A DNA stretch of 49,193 nt from Candidatus Planktophila lacus (GTDB lineage: Bacteria > Pseudomonadota > Gammaproteobacteria > Steroidobacterales > Steroidobacteraceae), in the NCBI GenBank assembly GCA_943331345.2, contig CALQLF020000014.1:1-49193 (forward strand). The letters run 5' to 3'. How positions within the stretch are numbered: position 1 is the first letter of the stretch; every line of letters begins with the position of its first letter. A program made the translations under genes and the position numbers. This document shows, piece by piece, positions 42,586 through 49,193 of the stretch. Below the pieces are notes generated by a model, which was not told where the DNA came from, did no database searches, and saw nothing but the letters and a program-made list of their open reading frames with translations.

Positions 42586-43520
42586 CAGCGATAGTCATAG
42601 CCGAAGGCGGTGCGGAAACGTTCCGCAAACTCCTCCGGCGTGAAGTGGTGGGTCTGGGTACCGCGATGCGCAATCTTGATGGCGCCGATGAGCGAAGCCA
42701 TGCGCCCCGTGGTCGCCCAGTCGCGGCCGGCTTGCAAGCCCGCGATGAGGGCGGCGCGATAGGAGTCGCCACAACCGGTGGGGTCGGCAATGGTTTCCGC
42801 CTTCACCGGCGGAATTTCCGTTACGCCATCGCGCGTATGAATGAGTGAGCCCTCTCCACCGCGAGTGACGATATAGGCTTGGCAACGACCGGCAATCTGC
42901 TCGGGCGTCAGGCCCGTGCGTTCCTGCACCAGTTGCCCCTCGTAGTCGTTCACCACTACCCAAGTAGCTTGGTCGATGAACTGTTCAAGGTCCTGCCCAC
43001 CGAACAGCGGCATGGCCTGACCCGGGTCGAAGATGAACGGCACACCGGCATCCGCCAACTGCTGCGAGTGGAGAATCATGCTGTCGCGACCATCCGGACC
43101 CACCAGACCAATGTTCAAGCCGCGGTCGCGCGGCACCGGAATGTCCTTCGAACGCTCCATGGCGCCCGGGTGGAATGCGGTGATCTGGTTGTCGTCGAGG
43201 TCCGTGGTGATGTAGGCCTGCGCGGTGTAGGCATCTTCGTGCCGGACCACGCAGTCCATCGCCAGGCCCTGCTTGGCCATCCAAGTGGCATACGGGTCGA
43301 AGTCCTGGCCCACCGCCGCTGCCACGAGCGGGTCGCCGCCGAGCAGTTTCAGGTTATAGGCAATGTTGCCGGCACAGCCGCCATAGTTGCGGCGCATTTC
43401 CGGCACAAAAAAGGACACCGACAACATATGAATGCGGTCGGGCAGGATGTGGTCCTTGAAACGGCCATTGAAGACCATGACGGTGTCGTAAGCCAAGGAA
43501 CCACAAATTAACGCTGTCAT
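42585..43520 (-). CDS. PfkB-family carbohydrate/adenosine kinase
   Basis: 311 residues, ribokinase fold. Motifs: N-terminal GGCAGNIAYNLKLLGGDP, VTRGGEGSLIHT, and the C-terminal DPTGCGDSYRAALIAGL with the anion hole and catalytic Asp (second D of DPTGCGD). The wording resembles the PfkB kinases annotated as adenosine kinase in proteobacteria; adenosine is the best guess but other nucleosides or sugars are possible. Upstream (43521-43586) the minus strand reads GTTATGATG, a plausible -10 (TATGAT). It overlaps the Nma111-like gene by 1 nt and likely heads an operon through the DUF72 and tsaC genes. Confidence 0.88.
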   Translation of the reverse strand: MTALICGSLAYDTVMVFNGRFKDHILPDRIHMLSVSFFVPEMRRNYGGCAGNIAYNLKLLGGDPLVAAAVGQDFDPYATWMAKQGLAMDCVVRHEDAYTAQAYITTDLDDNQITAFHPGAMERSKDIPVPRDRGLNIGLVGPDGRDSMILHSQQLADAGVPFIFDPGQAMPLFGGQDLEQFIDQATWVVVNDYEGQLVQERTGLTPEQIAGRCQAYIVTRGGEGSLIHTRDGVTEIPPVKAETIADPTGCGDSYRAALIAGLQAGRDWATTGRMASLIGAIKIAHRGTQTHHFTPEEFAERFRTAFGYDYR

Positions 43521-43586
43521 GCCGTATTCCGGATAAGGGAAGGAAAATCTTGCCCCGGCATCATAACCGGGAGCGGCAAAGCCGCG

Positions 43587-43955
43587 TCAGCGATCGCCCA
43601 GCACCAAGGCCCAAGCCGTGGCGAGCATGACGAACGAGGTAAAGACCGCCGCCGAACCCAAGTCTTTGGCGAGGCCCGAAAGCGGATGGCGTTCGATGCC
43701 TATGCGGTCGATGGCGGCTTCCACGGCGCTGTTCAGCAACTCAACCACCAAAATGAGCAGCATGGGGGCCACCAGCAGAAAGCGCTCCACGCCCGTTCGC
43801 CCGAACCAGAGGCCGGCCGGAAGCACCAGCAGTGCCAGCGCACATTCCTGCCGGAATGCCGCCTCCTCGCGCCAGGCACCGCAGAAACCCAGCCAGGAGT
43901 TGCGGAATGAGAGGAACAGGCGGCGCATGCCCTGCGGCTTGTCACGATCGACCAT
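43587..43955 (-). CDS. dgkA: Diacylglycerol kinase (DgkA)
   Basis: 122 residues, the family length. A small inner-membrane enzyme with three transmembrane helices that recycles diacylglycerol to phosphatidate. Core motifs: FRNSWLGFCGAWREEAAFRQE and the catalytic helix VVELLNSAVEAAIDRIG, then HPLSGLAKDLGSAAVF. The ATG at 43955 was chosen since GAGGG precedes it by 8 nt; further in-frame ATGs upstream would add a non-family extension. It is followed by the kinase gene after 66 nt and divergent from the copper protein gene (121 bp between starts). Confidence 0.95.
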   Translation of the reverse strand: MVDRDKPQGMRRLFLSFRNSWLGFCGAWREEAAFRQECALALLVLPAGLWFGRTGVERFLLVAPMLLILVVELLNSAVEAAIDRIGIERHPLSGLAKDLGSAAVFTSFVMLATAWALVLGDR

Positions 43956-44076
43956 GGCGGCAACCCTCATTGTGGAATTCGGCCCGGTATAGGCCATGGT
44001 TACTATTGTCCCTGCGCTTGCCATCCACCCGCAAGGCGCGGAACATTGTCGCACCCCTTACCCCGGAGTTTCCCCC
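43956..44076. promoter_or_regulatory. Divergent dgkA / copper-storage protein intergenic region
   Basis: 121 bp hold signals for both genes: on the minus strand TATACC and the GAGGG ribosome site for dgkA; on the plus strand a TACTAT -10-like box near 44001 and GGAG 8 nt before the copper-protein ATG. No clear -35 box and no recognisable copper-responsive (CueR-type) dyad is seen. Confidence 0.3.
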
Positions 44077-44511
44077 ATGGATCGTCGTCAAGCCTTGCTC
44101 AGTACTTTCGTCGGCGCCGCCGCCCTCTCCATGGCCGGTCGCGCTGTCGCCGCCGAGGCGCACGCCGCCCAGCAGGGCGCGGGCCCGAACCGCGAAGTGC
44201 TGGAGTCGGCGCTGCACTGCGCTCGCGATGGCGAAGTGTGTATGTCCCACTGCCTCGAATCCTTCAGCGCCGGCGACACCATGCTCGCCGAATGCGCCCG
44301 CAGCGTGGCGCAACTGGTGCCCGCCTGCACCGCGCTCGCACAATTGGCCGCCCTCAAGTCGCCGCGTCTTGCCGAGTTCGCCAAGGCCGTTTCGCTCGTC
44401 TGCAAGGACTGCGAAGCGCAATGCCGCAAGCACGCGGAACACCACGACTTCTGCAAGGACTGCGCCGATAGCTGCCTGGCCTGCATCAAGGCCTGCGAGA
44501 GCCTGAACTAA
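44077..44511 (+). CDS. csp1: Four-helix-bundle copper storage protein (Csp1-like)
   Basis: 144 residues. A twin-arginine type signal (DRRQALLSTFVGAAALSMAG, cleavage near AVAA) precedes a helical domain with 13 cysteines at 48, 55, 59, 73, 84, 109, 112, 116, 126, 129, 133, 136 and 140, nearly all in C-x2-C, C-x3-C or C-x6-C spacing on helix faces. This number and pattern match methanotroph Csp1, a Tat-exported tetramer that stores Cu(I) inside four-helix bundles. Family members also occur as DUF326 proteins. The stop TAA overlaps the ATG of the M13 peptidase (TAATG), so they are translationally coupled. Confidence 0.9.
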   Translation: MDRRQALLSTFVGAAALSMAGRAVAAEAHAAQQGAGPNREVLESALHCARDGEVCMSHCLESFSAGDTMLAECARSVAQLVPACTALAQLAALKSPRLAEFAKAVSLVCKDCEAQCRKHAEHHDFCKDCADSCLACIKACESLN

Positions 44512-46610
44512 TGCGCGCGCGGCACGTGGGGGTGGCCCGTCATGCCACCGGTCTGACACGCGTCAGCGCCGTAGCCACCTTGTTGTGTTCCGCCGTTGCG
44601 GCCGCCCAAGGCGTGTCGCCCCCCGTGTCACCCCCCGTGTCGACCGCGGCGTCGACCGCGGCCGCAGCGCCCGCCGCCCTGCGCCCGCAGGACGACCTGT
44701 ACCTTTACGTGAACCGCGCCTGGGAATTGGCCACGCCCATCCCGCCGGACAAAGCTTCCATCGGCGCGTTCGATGGTCTGCGCGATATCAGCCGTGACCG
44801 CGTCAAGGTCATCATCGACGAGCTCGCCGCGAAGCCGCAGGCGCCCGGCTCGGATGAGCAGAAGATTGCCGACTACTACCGTGCCTACATGGACGAAGCG
44901 GCCATCGACGCGCGCGGCCTGAAGCCCGTGCAGCCTCTGTTCGCACTGGTGGATGCGGCGAAGACACCCGCCGATTTCGCGGTACTTACCGGGCGCCTGG
45001 CCGGTGAAGGCGTTGGCGGCCCGCTGTCTTCTTACGTGGGGCAAGACGCCAAGAACGCCACGCGCTACCTCGCCAGCGTGAACCAAGCAGGGCTCAGCCT
45101 GCCGGACCGCGACTACTACCTCGGCGATACCGAGGCCTACCAGAAGGCCCGCGCCGCGCTCGTGGTGTATATCACCACCGTGCTGCGCGAGGCTGGTGCC
45201 AAACCGGAAGTCGCCGCTTCGCAAGCAGCCGCCATCGTGGCGCTGGAAACGAAGATTGCTACCGTGCACCGCACCCGCGTGCAACTGCGCGACCCGAACG
45301 CCAACTACAACCTCAAGGCCGAAGCGGACTGGTCGGCTGTGGCGAACCTGCCCTGGCGTGCCATGTTCAACGCCATCGGCAGCGGTGGCGCGAACATCAC
45401 GGAAGCCAACATCCGTCAGCCGGAAGTGGTGGCCGCCATCGCCGGCTTGTTCCAATCGGAGCCCGCCGAAGCCTGGCGCGCCTATTTCCGCTATCGCGTC
45501 ATCAGCAGCTACGCCGAGGTATTGCCGAAGTCCATTCGGACCGCGCGCTTCGAGCTTTACGGCCGCACGCTGCGCGGTCTGCAGCAAGAAGAGCCGCGTT
45601 GGCGTCAAGCGACGGATGCTGTCGGTGCCGGCCGCGGTGGCGCCTTGGGCGAAGCCGTGGGCCGTCTCTATGTGGAACGCCACTTCCCGCCGGAAGCCAA
45701 AGCCCGCATGGTGGCGCTCGTCGCCAACCTGCAGGAGGCTTACCGCCAAGGCATCGACGGTCTCACCTGGATGACGCCGGCCACCAAGGCGCAGGCCCAG
45801 AAGAAGCTCAGCACCTTCCGCGTAAAGATTGGCTACCCCGATGTGTGGCGCGACTACTCGGCCTTCGAGGTCAAGGCAGACGACCCCGTCGGCAACGCAC
45901 AGCGCAGCAACCGCTTCGAGCTCGACCGCAACCTCGGCAAGTTGGGCAAGCCCATCGACCGCAGCGAATGGGGCATGACACCGCAGACGGTGAACGCCTA
46001 CTACAGCGCCACCATGAACGAAATCGTGTTCCCGGCGGCCATCCTGCAGCCACCGTTCTTCGACATGGCCGCAGACGACGCCACCAACTACGGCGGCATC
46101 GGCGCTGTCATCGGCCACGAAATCAGCCATGGCTTCGACGACTCGGGTAGCCAGTTCGACGCGGACGGCAACCTGAAGAACTGGTGGACCGCGGATGACC
46201 GCAAGTCCTTCGAAGGGCTTACCGCCCGCGTGGTAGCGCAGTACGACGCTTATCAGCCGCTACCCGGCAAAAATATTCAGGGCAAGCTGACGCTAGGCGA
46301 AAATCTGGCGGACGTCTCGGGCTTGGCGGTGTCTTACCGCGCCTACCGGCTCTCGCTCGGTGGCAAGGAAGCGCCCGTGGTGAACGGCGTGACTGGTGAC
46401 CAGCGCTTCTTCCTCGGCTGGGCACAGGTGTGGCGTTCGCAGTATCGCGACGCCGCACTGCTGCAGCAGTTGACGACCGACCCGCACTCTCCCGGCCGCT
46501 TCCGTGCCATCGGTTCGCCGGTGAACATGGACGCCTTCCACCAAGCCTTCGGCACGCAGCCCGGCGATGGCATGTGGAAAGCGCCGGACGACCGCATCCG
46601 CATCTGGTGA
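44511..46610 (+). CDS. M13 (neprilysin-like) zinc metallopeptidase
   Basis: 699 residues with a signal region (VSAVATLLCSAVAAAQG) and a Pro/Ala/Ser-rich linker. The N-terminal helical lobe (about 60-430) begins with the family's DLYLYVNRAWE segment. The catalytic domain has the NAYYSATMNEIVFPAAILQPPFF substrate-binding block, the zinc site HEISHGFDDSG, and ENLADVSGLAVSY with the third ligand. It ends DDRIRIW, matching the family's C-terminal W. It likely cleaves short peptides in the periplasm. Cotranslated with the copper protein; ispG follows 9 nt later. Confidence 0.96.
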   Translation: MRARHVGVARHATGLTRVSAVATLLCSAVAAAQGVSPPVSPPVSTAASTAAAAPAALRPQDDLYLYVNRAWELATPIPPDKASIGAFDGLRDISRDRVKVIIDELAAKPQAPGSDEQKIADYYRAYMDEAAIDARGLKPVQPLFALVDAAKTPADFAVLTGRLAGEGVGGPLSSYVGQDAKNATRYLASVNQAGLSLPDRDYYLGDTEAYQKARAALVVYITTVLREAGAKPEVAASQAAAIVALETKIATVHRTRVQLRDPNANYNLKAEADWSAVANLPWRAMFNAIGSGGANITEANIRQPEVVAAIAGLFQSEPAEAWRAYFRYRVISSYAEVLPKSIRTARFELYGRTLRGLQQEEPRWRQATDAVGAGRGGALGEAVGRLYVERHFPPEAKARMVALVANLQEAYRQGIDGLTWMTPATKAQAQKKLSTFRVKIGYPDVWRDYSAFEVKADDPVGNAQRSNRFELDRNLGKLGKPIDRSEWGMTPQTVNAYYSATMNEIVFPAAILQPPFFDMAADDATNYGGIGAVIGHEISHGFDDSGSQFDADGNLKNWWTADDRKSFEGLTARVVAQYDAYQPLPGKNIQGKLTLGENLADVSGLAVSYRAYRLSLGGKEAPVVNGVTGDQRFFLGWAQVWRSQYRDAALLQQLTTDPHSPGRFRAIGSPVNMDAFHQAFGTQPGDGMWKAPDDRIRIW

Positions 46611-46619
46611 TCTGAACCC

Positions 46620-47843
46620 ATGGCATTACCCCCGCGCCGCATCAGCCTGCAGGCCCGCATCGGAGGCGTCGCCCTTGGCGGCGGCGCCCCCATCGTCGTG
46701 CAGTCGATGACCAACACGGACACGGCCGATATCGAAGCCACCGTGGCGCAGGTGGCTTCGCTCGCTCGTGCCGGCAGCGAACTGGTCCGCGTCACGGTGA
46801 ACGAAGAAGGGGCTGCTGCGGCAGTTCCCCATATCCGCGACCGGCTGGCCGCCATGGGCATCGACGTGCCACTGGTAGGCGACTTCCACTTCAACGGTCA
46901 CCGCTTGCTGAAGGCCCACCCGGCTTGCGCCGAGGCGCTTGCCAAGCTGCGCATCAACCCCGGCAATGTTGGCCGTGGCAGCAAGCGCGACACGCAATTC
47001 GCCGAGATGATTGAAATGGCCTGCCGCTACGGCAAGCCGGTACGCATTGGCGTGAACTGGGGCAGCCTCGACCAGGACCTGCTTACGCGCCTGATGGATG
47101 AGAACAACCAGCGTGCCGAACCCTGGGAAGCCATGGATGTGGTGCGCGAGGCTATCGTCGTCAGCGCCATCGACAGCGCCGAGCGCGCCGTCGAACTGGG
47201 CCAACCACGCGAGGGCATCGTGCTGTCCGCCAAGGTCAGCGGCGTGCAGGACCTCATCACCATCTATCGCAAGCTAGCGGCACGCTGCAACTATCCACTG
47301 CACCTCGGGCTCACCGAGGCCGGTATGGGGAGCAAAGGCATCGTGGCCAGTACCGCTGCCATGGCCGTGGTGCTGCAAGAAGGCATTGGCGACACTATCC
47401 GCGTGTCGCTCACGCCTGAACCCGGCGGCGATCGCACCCGCGAAGTCATCGTCGCCCAGGAAATTCTGCAATCCATGGGCTTCCGCGCCTTCCTGCCGCA
47501 AGTAGTTGCGTGCCCCGGTTGCGGGCGCACCACCAGCACCTACTTCCAGGAACTGGCCCAATCCATCCAGAGCCATATTCGCCACCGCATGCCCGCTTGG
47601 CGCAGCGATTTCGAAGGCGTGGAAATGATGAACGTGGCCGTGATGGGCTGCGTGGTGAACGGGCCCGGCGAAAGCAAGCACGCCAATATCGGCATCAGCC
47701 TGCCTGGCACCGGCGAACGCCCGGTAGCGCCCGTTTACGAAGACGGCGAGAAAACCGTGACGCTCAAGGGCGAGCGAATTGCCGAAGAGTTTCAAGACTT
47801 GGTGGAGGCCTACATTGCCCGCACCTATCGGAGACGCGCGTGA
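46620..47843 (+). CDS. ispG: 4-hydroxy-3-methylbut-2-enyl diphosphate synthase
   Basis: 407 residues. The iron-sulfur enzyme converting MEcPP to HMBPP in the MEP isoprenoid pathway. The N-terminal TIM-barrel has [30 protein letters not shown] and [13 protein letters not shown]. The [4Fe-4S] cysteines lie in ACPGCGRT and [10 protein letters not shown] in the C-terminal domain. The stop overlaps the phhB start by GTGA. Confidence 0.97.
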   Translation: MALPPRRISLQARIGGVALGGGAPIVVQSMTNTDTADIEATVAQVASLARAGSELVRVTVNEEGAAAAVPHIRDRLAAMGIDVPLVGDFHFNGHRLLKAHPACAEALAKLRINPGNVGRGSKRDTQFAEMIEMACRYGKPVRIGVNWGSLDQDLLTRLMDENNQRAEPWEAMDVVREAIVVSAIDSAERAVELGQPREGIVLSAKVSGVQDLITIYRKLAARCNYPLHLGLTEAGMGSKGIVASTAAMAVVLQEGIGDTIRVSLTPEPGGDRTREVIVAQEILQSMGFRAFLPQVVACPGCGRTTSTYFQELAQSIQSHIRHRMPAWRSDFEGVEMMNVAVMGCVVNGPGESKHANIGISLPGTGERPVAPVYEDGEKTVTLKGERIAEEFQDLVEAYIARTYRRRA

Positions 47844-48178
47844 CCGACTCGTTGTTGAAAGACCGCCGCTGTGAATCTTGCCGTGGCGGCATTGCCCCCA
47901 TGGAACCCGCGGCTGCCACGGCTGCCATGGCACAGCTCCATGCGGACTGGCGCCTGACAGAAGACGGCAAAGGCCTGAAGCGCGACCTATCGTTCCGGAA
48001 CTTCTACCGCACCATGGGCTTCGTGAACGCCCTGGCGCACATCGCCAACGCCGAGGACCATCATCCGGACTTGCAGGTGGGCTACCACTATTGCCGCGTG
48101 CTGTTCACCACGCATGAAATCGATGGTCTGTCGGTGAACGACTTCATCTGCGCCGCGAAGATGGACGCGTTGCTCTAG
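47840..48178 (+). CDS. phhB: 4a-hydroxytetrahydrobiopterin dehydratase (PhhB/PCD)
   Basis: 112 residues from GTG 47840, with GGAG upstream and a 4-nt overlap with ispG. Regenerates the pterin cofactor after aromatic hydroxylation. Catalytic motif H74-H75-P in [17 protein letters not shown], then [12 protein letters not shown]. An N-terminal CESCRGG is shared with Pseudomonas PhhB. No phenylalanine hydroxylase is in the window, so the physiological partner is elsewhere or the protein has another role. Its TAG shares CTAG with the convergent hydroxylase gene. Confidence 0.93.
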   Translation: MTDSLLKDRRCESCRGGIAPMEPAAATAAMAQLHADWRLTEDGKGLKRDLSFRNFYRTMGFVNALAHIANAEDHHPDLQVGYHYCRVLFTTHEIDGLSVNDFICAAKMDALL

Positions 48179-49193
48179 TTCTCTGGCAGCAACGGTTGGC
48201 CCAGGCACAACCGCGGCGCCTCGCCACCCAGCCCCATAGCGCGCGTCATGAACTGGCGCCGCAACCAGCGGTGGCCCGCCACCACACCCAGCCCCTGCCG
48301 CCGCAAGGAACCCAACCAGCCCTGCGGGCTGCTGAAGGCTTGCTGCAGCACGTGCAAGCCAAGCGTGAGCGGTGCGGCTTCCGCACGACGCCAACGCGCA
48401 TAGCGGCCCACCGGGCCCGGGTCACCGCTATCTTCACCGCGCTGAACTGCTTCGGCGATGGTCTGGACCAAGGCCGCCGCGTCGAGCAAGCCGAGGTTGG
48501 CGCCCTGCCCAGCGAGTGGGTGCACCGCATGCGCTGCGTCGCCCACTAGCGCCAGACGGGTGCCGCCGTAAGTGGTCGCGGTGATGCGCCGCAGCGGAAA
48601 CGAAGTGCGCACCGAGTCGAGGCGCAGGGCACCCAGCACACCATCACTGGCCGCCGTCACCGCTTGCTCGAAGGTAGCGTCGTCCATGGCCAGCACCCGC
48701 AAGGCTTGGTCCGTGGGCAAAGTCCAGACAATCGACACGCGCCCCGGCGCTACCGGCAACAAGGCCAAGGGCCCTTCTGGCAGGAAACGTTGCCAGGCAA
48801 TATCTTCATGACTGCGCTCGGTACGCAAAAAAGCCACCACACCGCGCTGATGGTAGTCGCGCAGGTTGGTGGCAATACCGCTTGCCTCGCGCAGCGGGGA
48901 GTCTGCGCCTTCCGCCGCCACCACCAGACCGGTACGCAGCGTAGTGCCATCTGCGAGCGTCACCAACGCACGTTCGGCATCCGCCGTGAACGACTCGACC
49001 GCCGAGGTGTACACCCGCACACCTGCACGCACCGCCGCCGCATGCAGAGCCGCCTGCAGTGTGGCCACTTCCGCTAGGTGACCGAGGTCAGGCTCGCCCA
49101 TCTCGCCGGCGGTAAACGTTAGCGCACGGGGGCCATCGGCCTTATCGACGCTGTCCCACACCCGCATGCCTTGGTAGGCATGGGCGCGCTGCA
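48175..49193 (-). CDS. UbiH/UbiF/VisC-family FAD monooxygenase (5' end outside window)
   Basis: At least 339 residues, open at the right edge. The frame continues upstream of ATG 49167 with QRAHAYQG, matching the UbiH-family RAH-PY segment, so the true start is beyond the window. Visible motifs: E-x-DLGHLAEVATLQ, LVVAAEGADSPLR, and the second FAD motif LVGDAAHAVHPLAGQGANLGLLDAAAL. These flavin hydroxylases act in ubiquinone synthesis (UbiH, UbiF, UbiI and relatives) with the inner-membrane complex. Which ring position is modified cannot be told from this fragment. Convergent with phhB via the shared CTAG. Confidence 0.9.
   Translation of the reverse strand, partial: QRAHAYQGMRVWDSVDKADGPRALTFTAGEMGEPDLGHLAEVATLQAALHAAAVRAGVRVYTSAVESFTADAERALVTLADGTTLRTGLVVAAEGADSPLREASGIATNLRDYHQRGVVAFLRTERSHEDIAWQRFLPEGPLALLPVAPGRVSIVWTLPTDQALRVLAMDDATFEQAVTAASDGVLGALRLDSVRTSFPLRRITATTYGGTRLALVGDAAHAVHPLAGQGANLGLLDAAALVQTIAEAVQRGEDSGDPGPVGRYARWRRAEAAPLTLGLHVLQQAFSSPQGWLGSLRRQGLGVVAGHRWLRRQFMTRAMGLGGEAPRLCLGQPLLPEN

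Noticed and set aside
44628-46130. 500-codon minus-strand frame opposite the M13 peptidase
   Set aside because: Antisense to the M13 catalytic domain; no motif or start signal supports it.
1-49193. tRNA, rRNA or riboswitch genes
   Set aside because: I looked through all intergenic gaps; none contains a cloverleaf, conserved rRNA segment or recognisable riboswitch core. A covariance-model search would be decisive.

Overview
This is a GC-rich, very densely coded chromosomal window from a gammaproteobacterium, most like the Xanthomonadales/Nevskiales side of the group. The reasons are the lptD-surA-pdxA-rsmA-apaG-apaH block with amgK-murU divergent to it (the Pseudomonas/Xanthomonas arrangement, absent in enterics), the lgt-thyA-folA block, the dacC-dat-ybeD cluster beside lipA/lipB, and a short REP-type repeat cluster. 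The exact genus is an inference. I see no rRNA, tRNA, transposase, integrase, phage gene or CRISPR array. No gene-free gap is longer than about 230 bases.

Layout. 1-3.9 kb: the start of a phosphotransferase-family gene, REP repeats, an SDR oxidoreductase, a large Ig/RCC1-propeller lipoprotein and a LysE-type exporter, all on the minus strand. 3.9-9.8 kb: dacC-dat-ybeD (plus) meet lipA-lipB (minus), followed by the cell-wall recycling pair amgK-murU (minus). 9.8-16.6 kb: lptD-surA-pdxA-rsmA-apaG-apaH (plus). 16.6-21.5 kb (minus): rlmI, lgt, thyA, a SET-domain protein lysine methyltransferase with a histone-H1-like lysine tail, folA and an exported protein of unknown function. 21.6-24.2 kb: a degenerate DUF255 protein and an enoyl-CoA hydratase. 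24.2-32.7 kb (minus): a signalling operon made of a subtilisin-like protease ending in GYLWNT repeats, a 1407-residue propeller hybrid histidine kinase, an Hpt protein and a REC-GGDEF-EAL regulator, behind a very AT-rich upstream region. 32.9-36 kb: a HIT protein, a cytochrome c lipoprotein, an L,D-transpeptidase and a DUF882 peptidase. 36-44 kb (minus): dgkA, a PfkB/adenosine kinase, a bacterial Nma111-type protease, a DUF72 protein, Sua5/TsaC and an ornithine-type decarboxylase. 44-49 kb: a 13-cysteine copper-storage protein (Csp1-like), an M13 metallopeptidase, ispG, phhB, and a UbiH-family hydroxylase cut by the window end.

Themes. Envelope biology is heavily represented: D,D-carboxypeptidase, D-amino-acid transaminase, MurNAc recycling, LptD, SurA, Lgt, L,D-transpeptidase, DUF882, DgkA and several exported proteases. 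Genome packing is extreme. All five tail-to-tail gene pairs overlap or lie within 2 bp of each other, two of them sharing a CTAG as both stop codons. One divergent pair (amgK/lptD) is centred on a perfectly palindromic -10 element.

Most worth following up: the SET plus H1-tail protein; the GYLWNT-repeat protease with its phosphorelay operon; the Nma111-like protease; the Csp1/M13 pair; and the convergent-overlap architecture.
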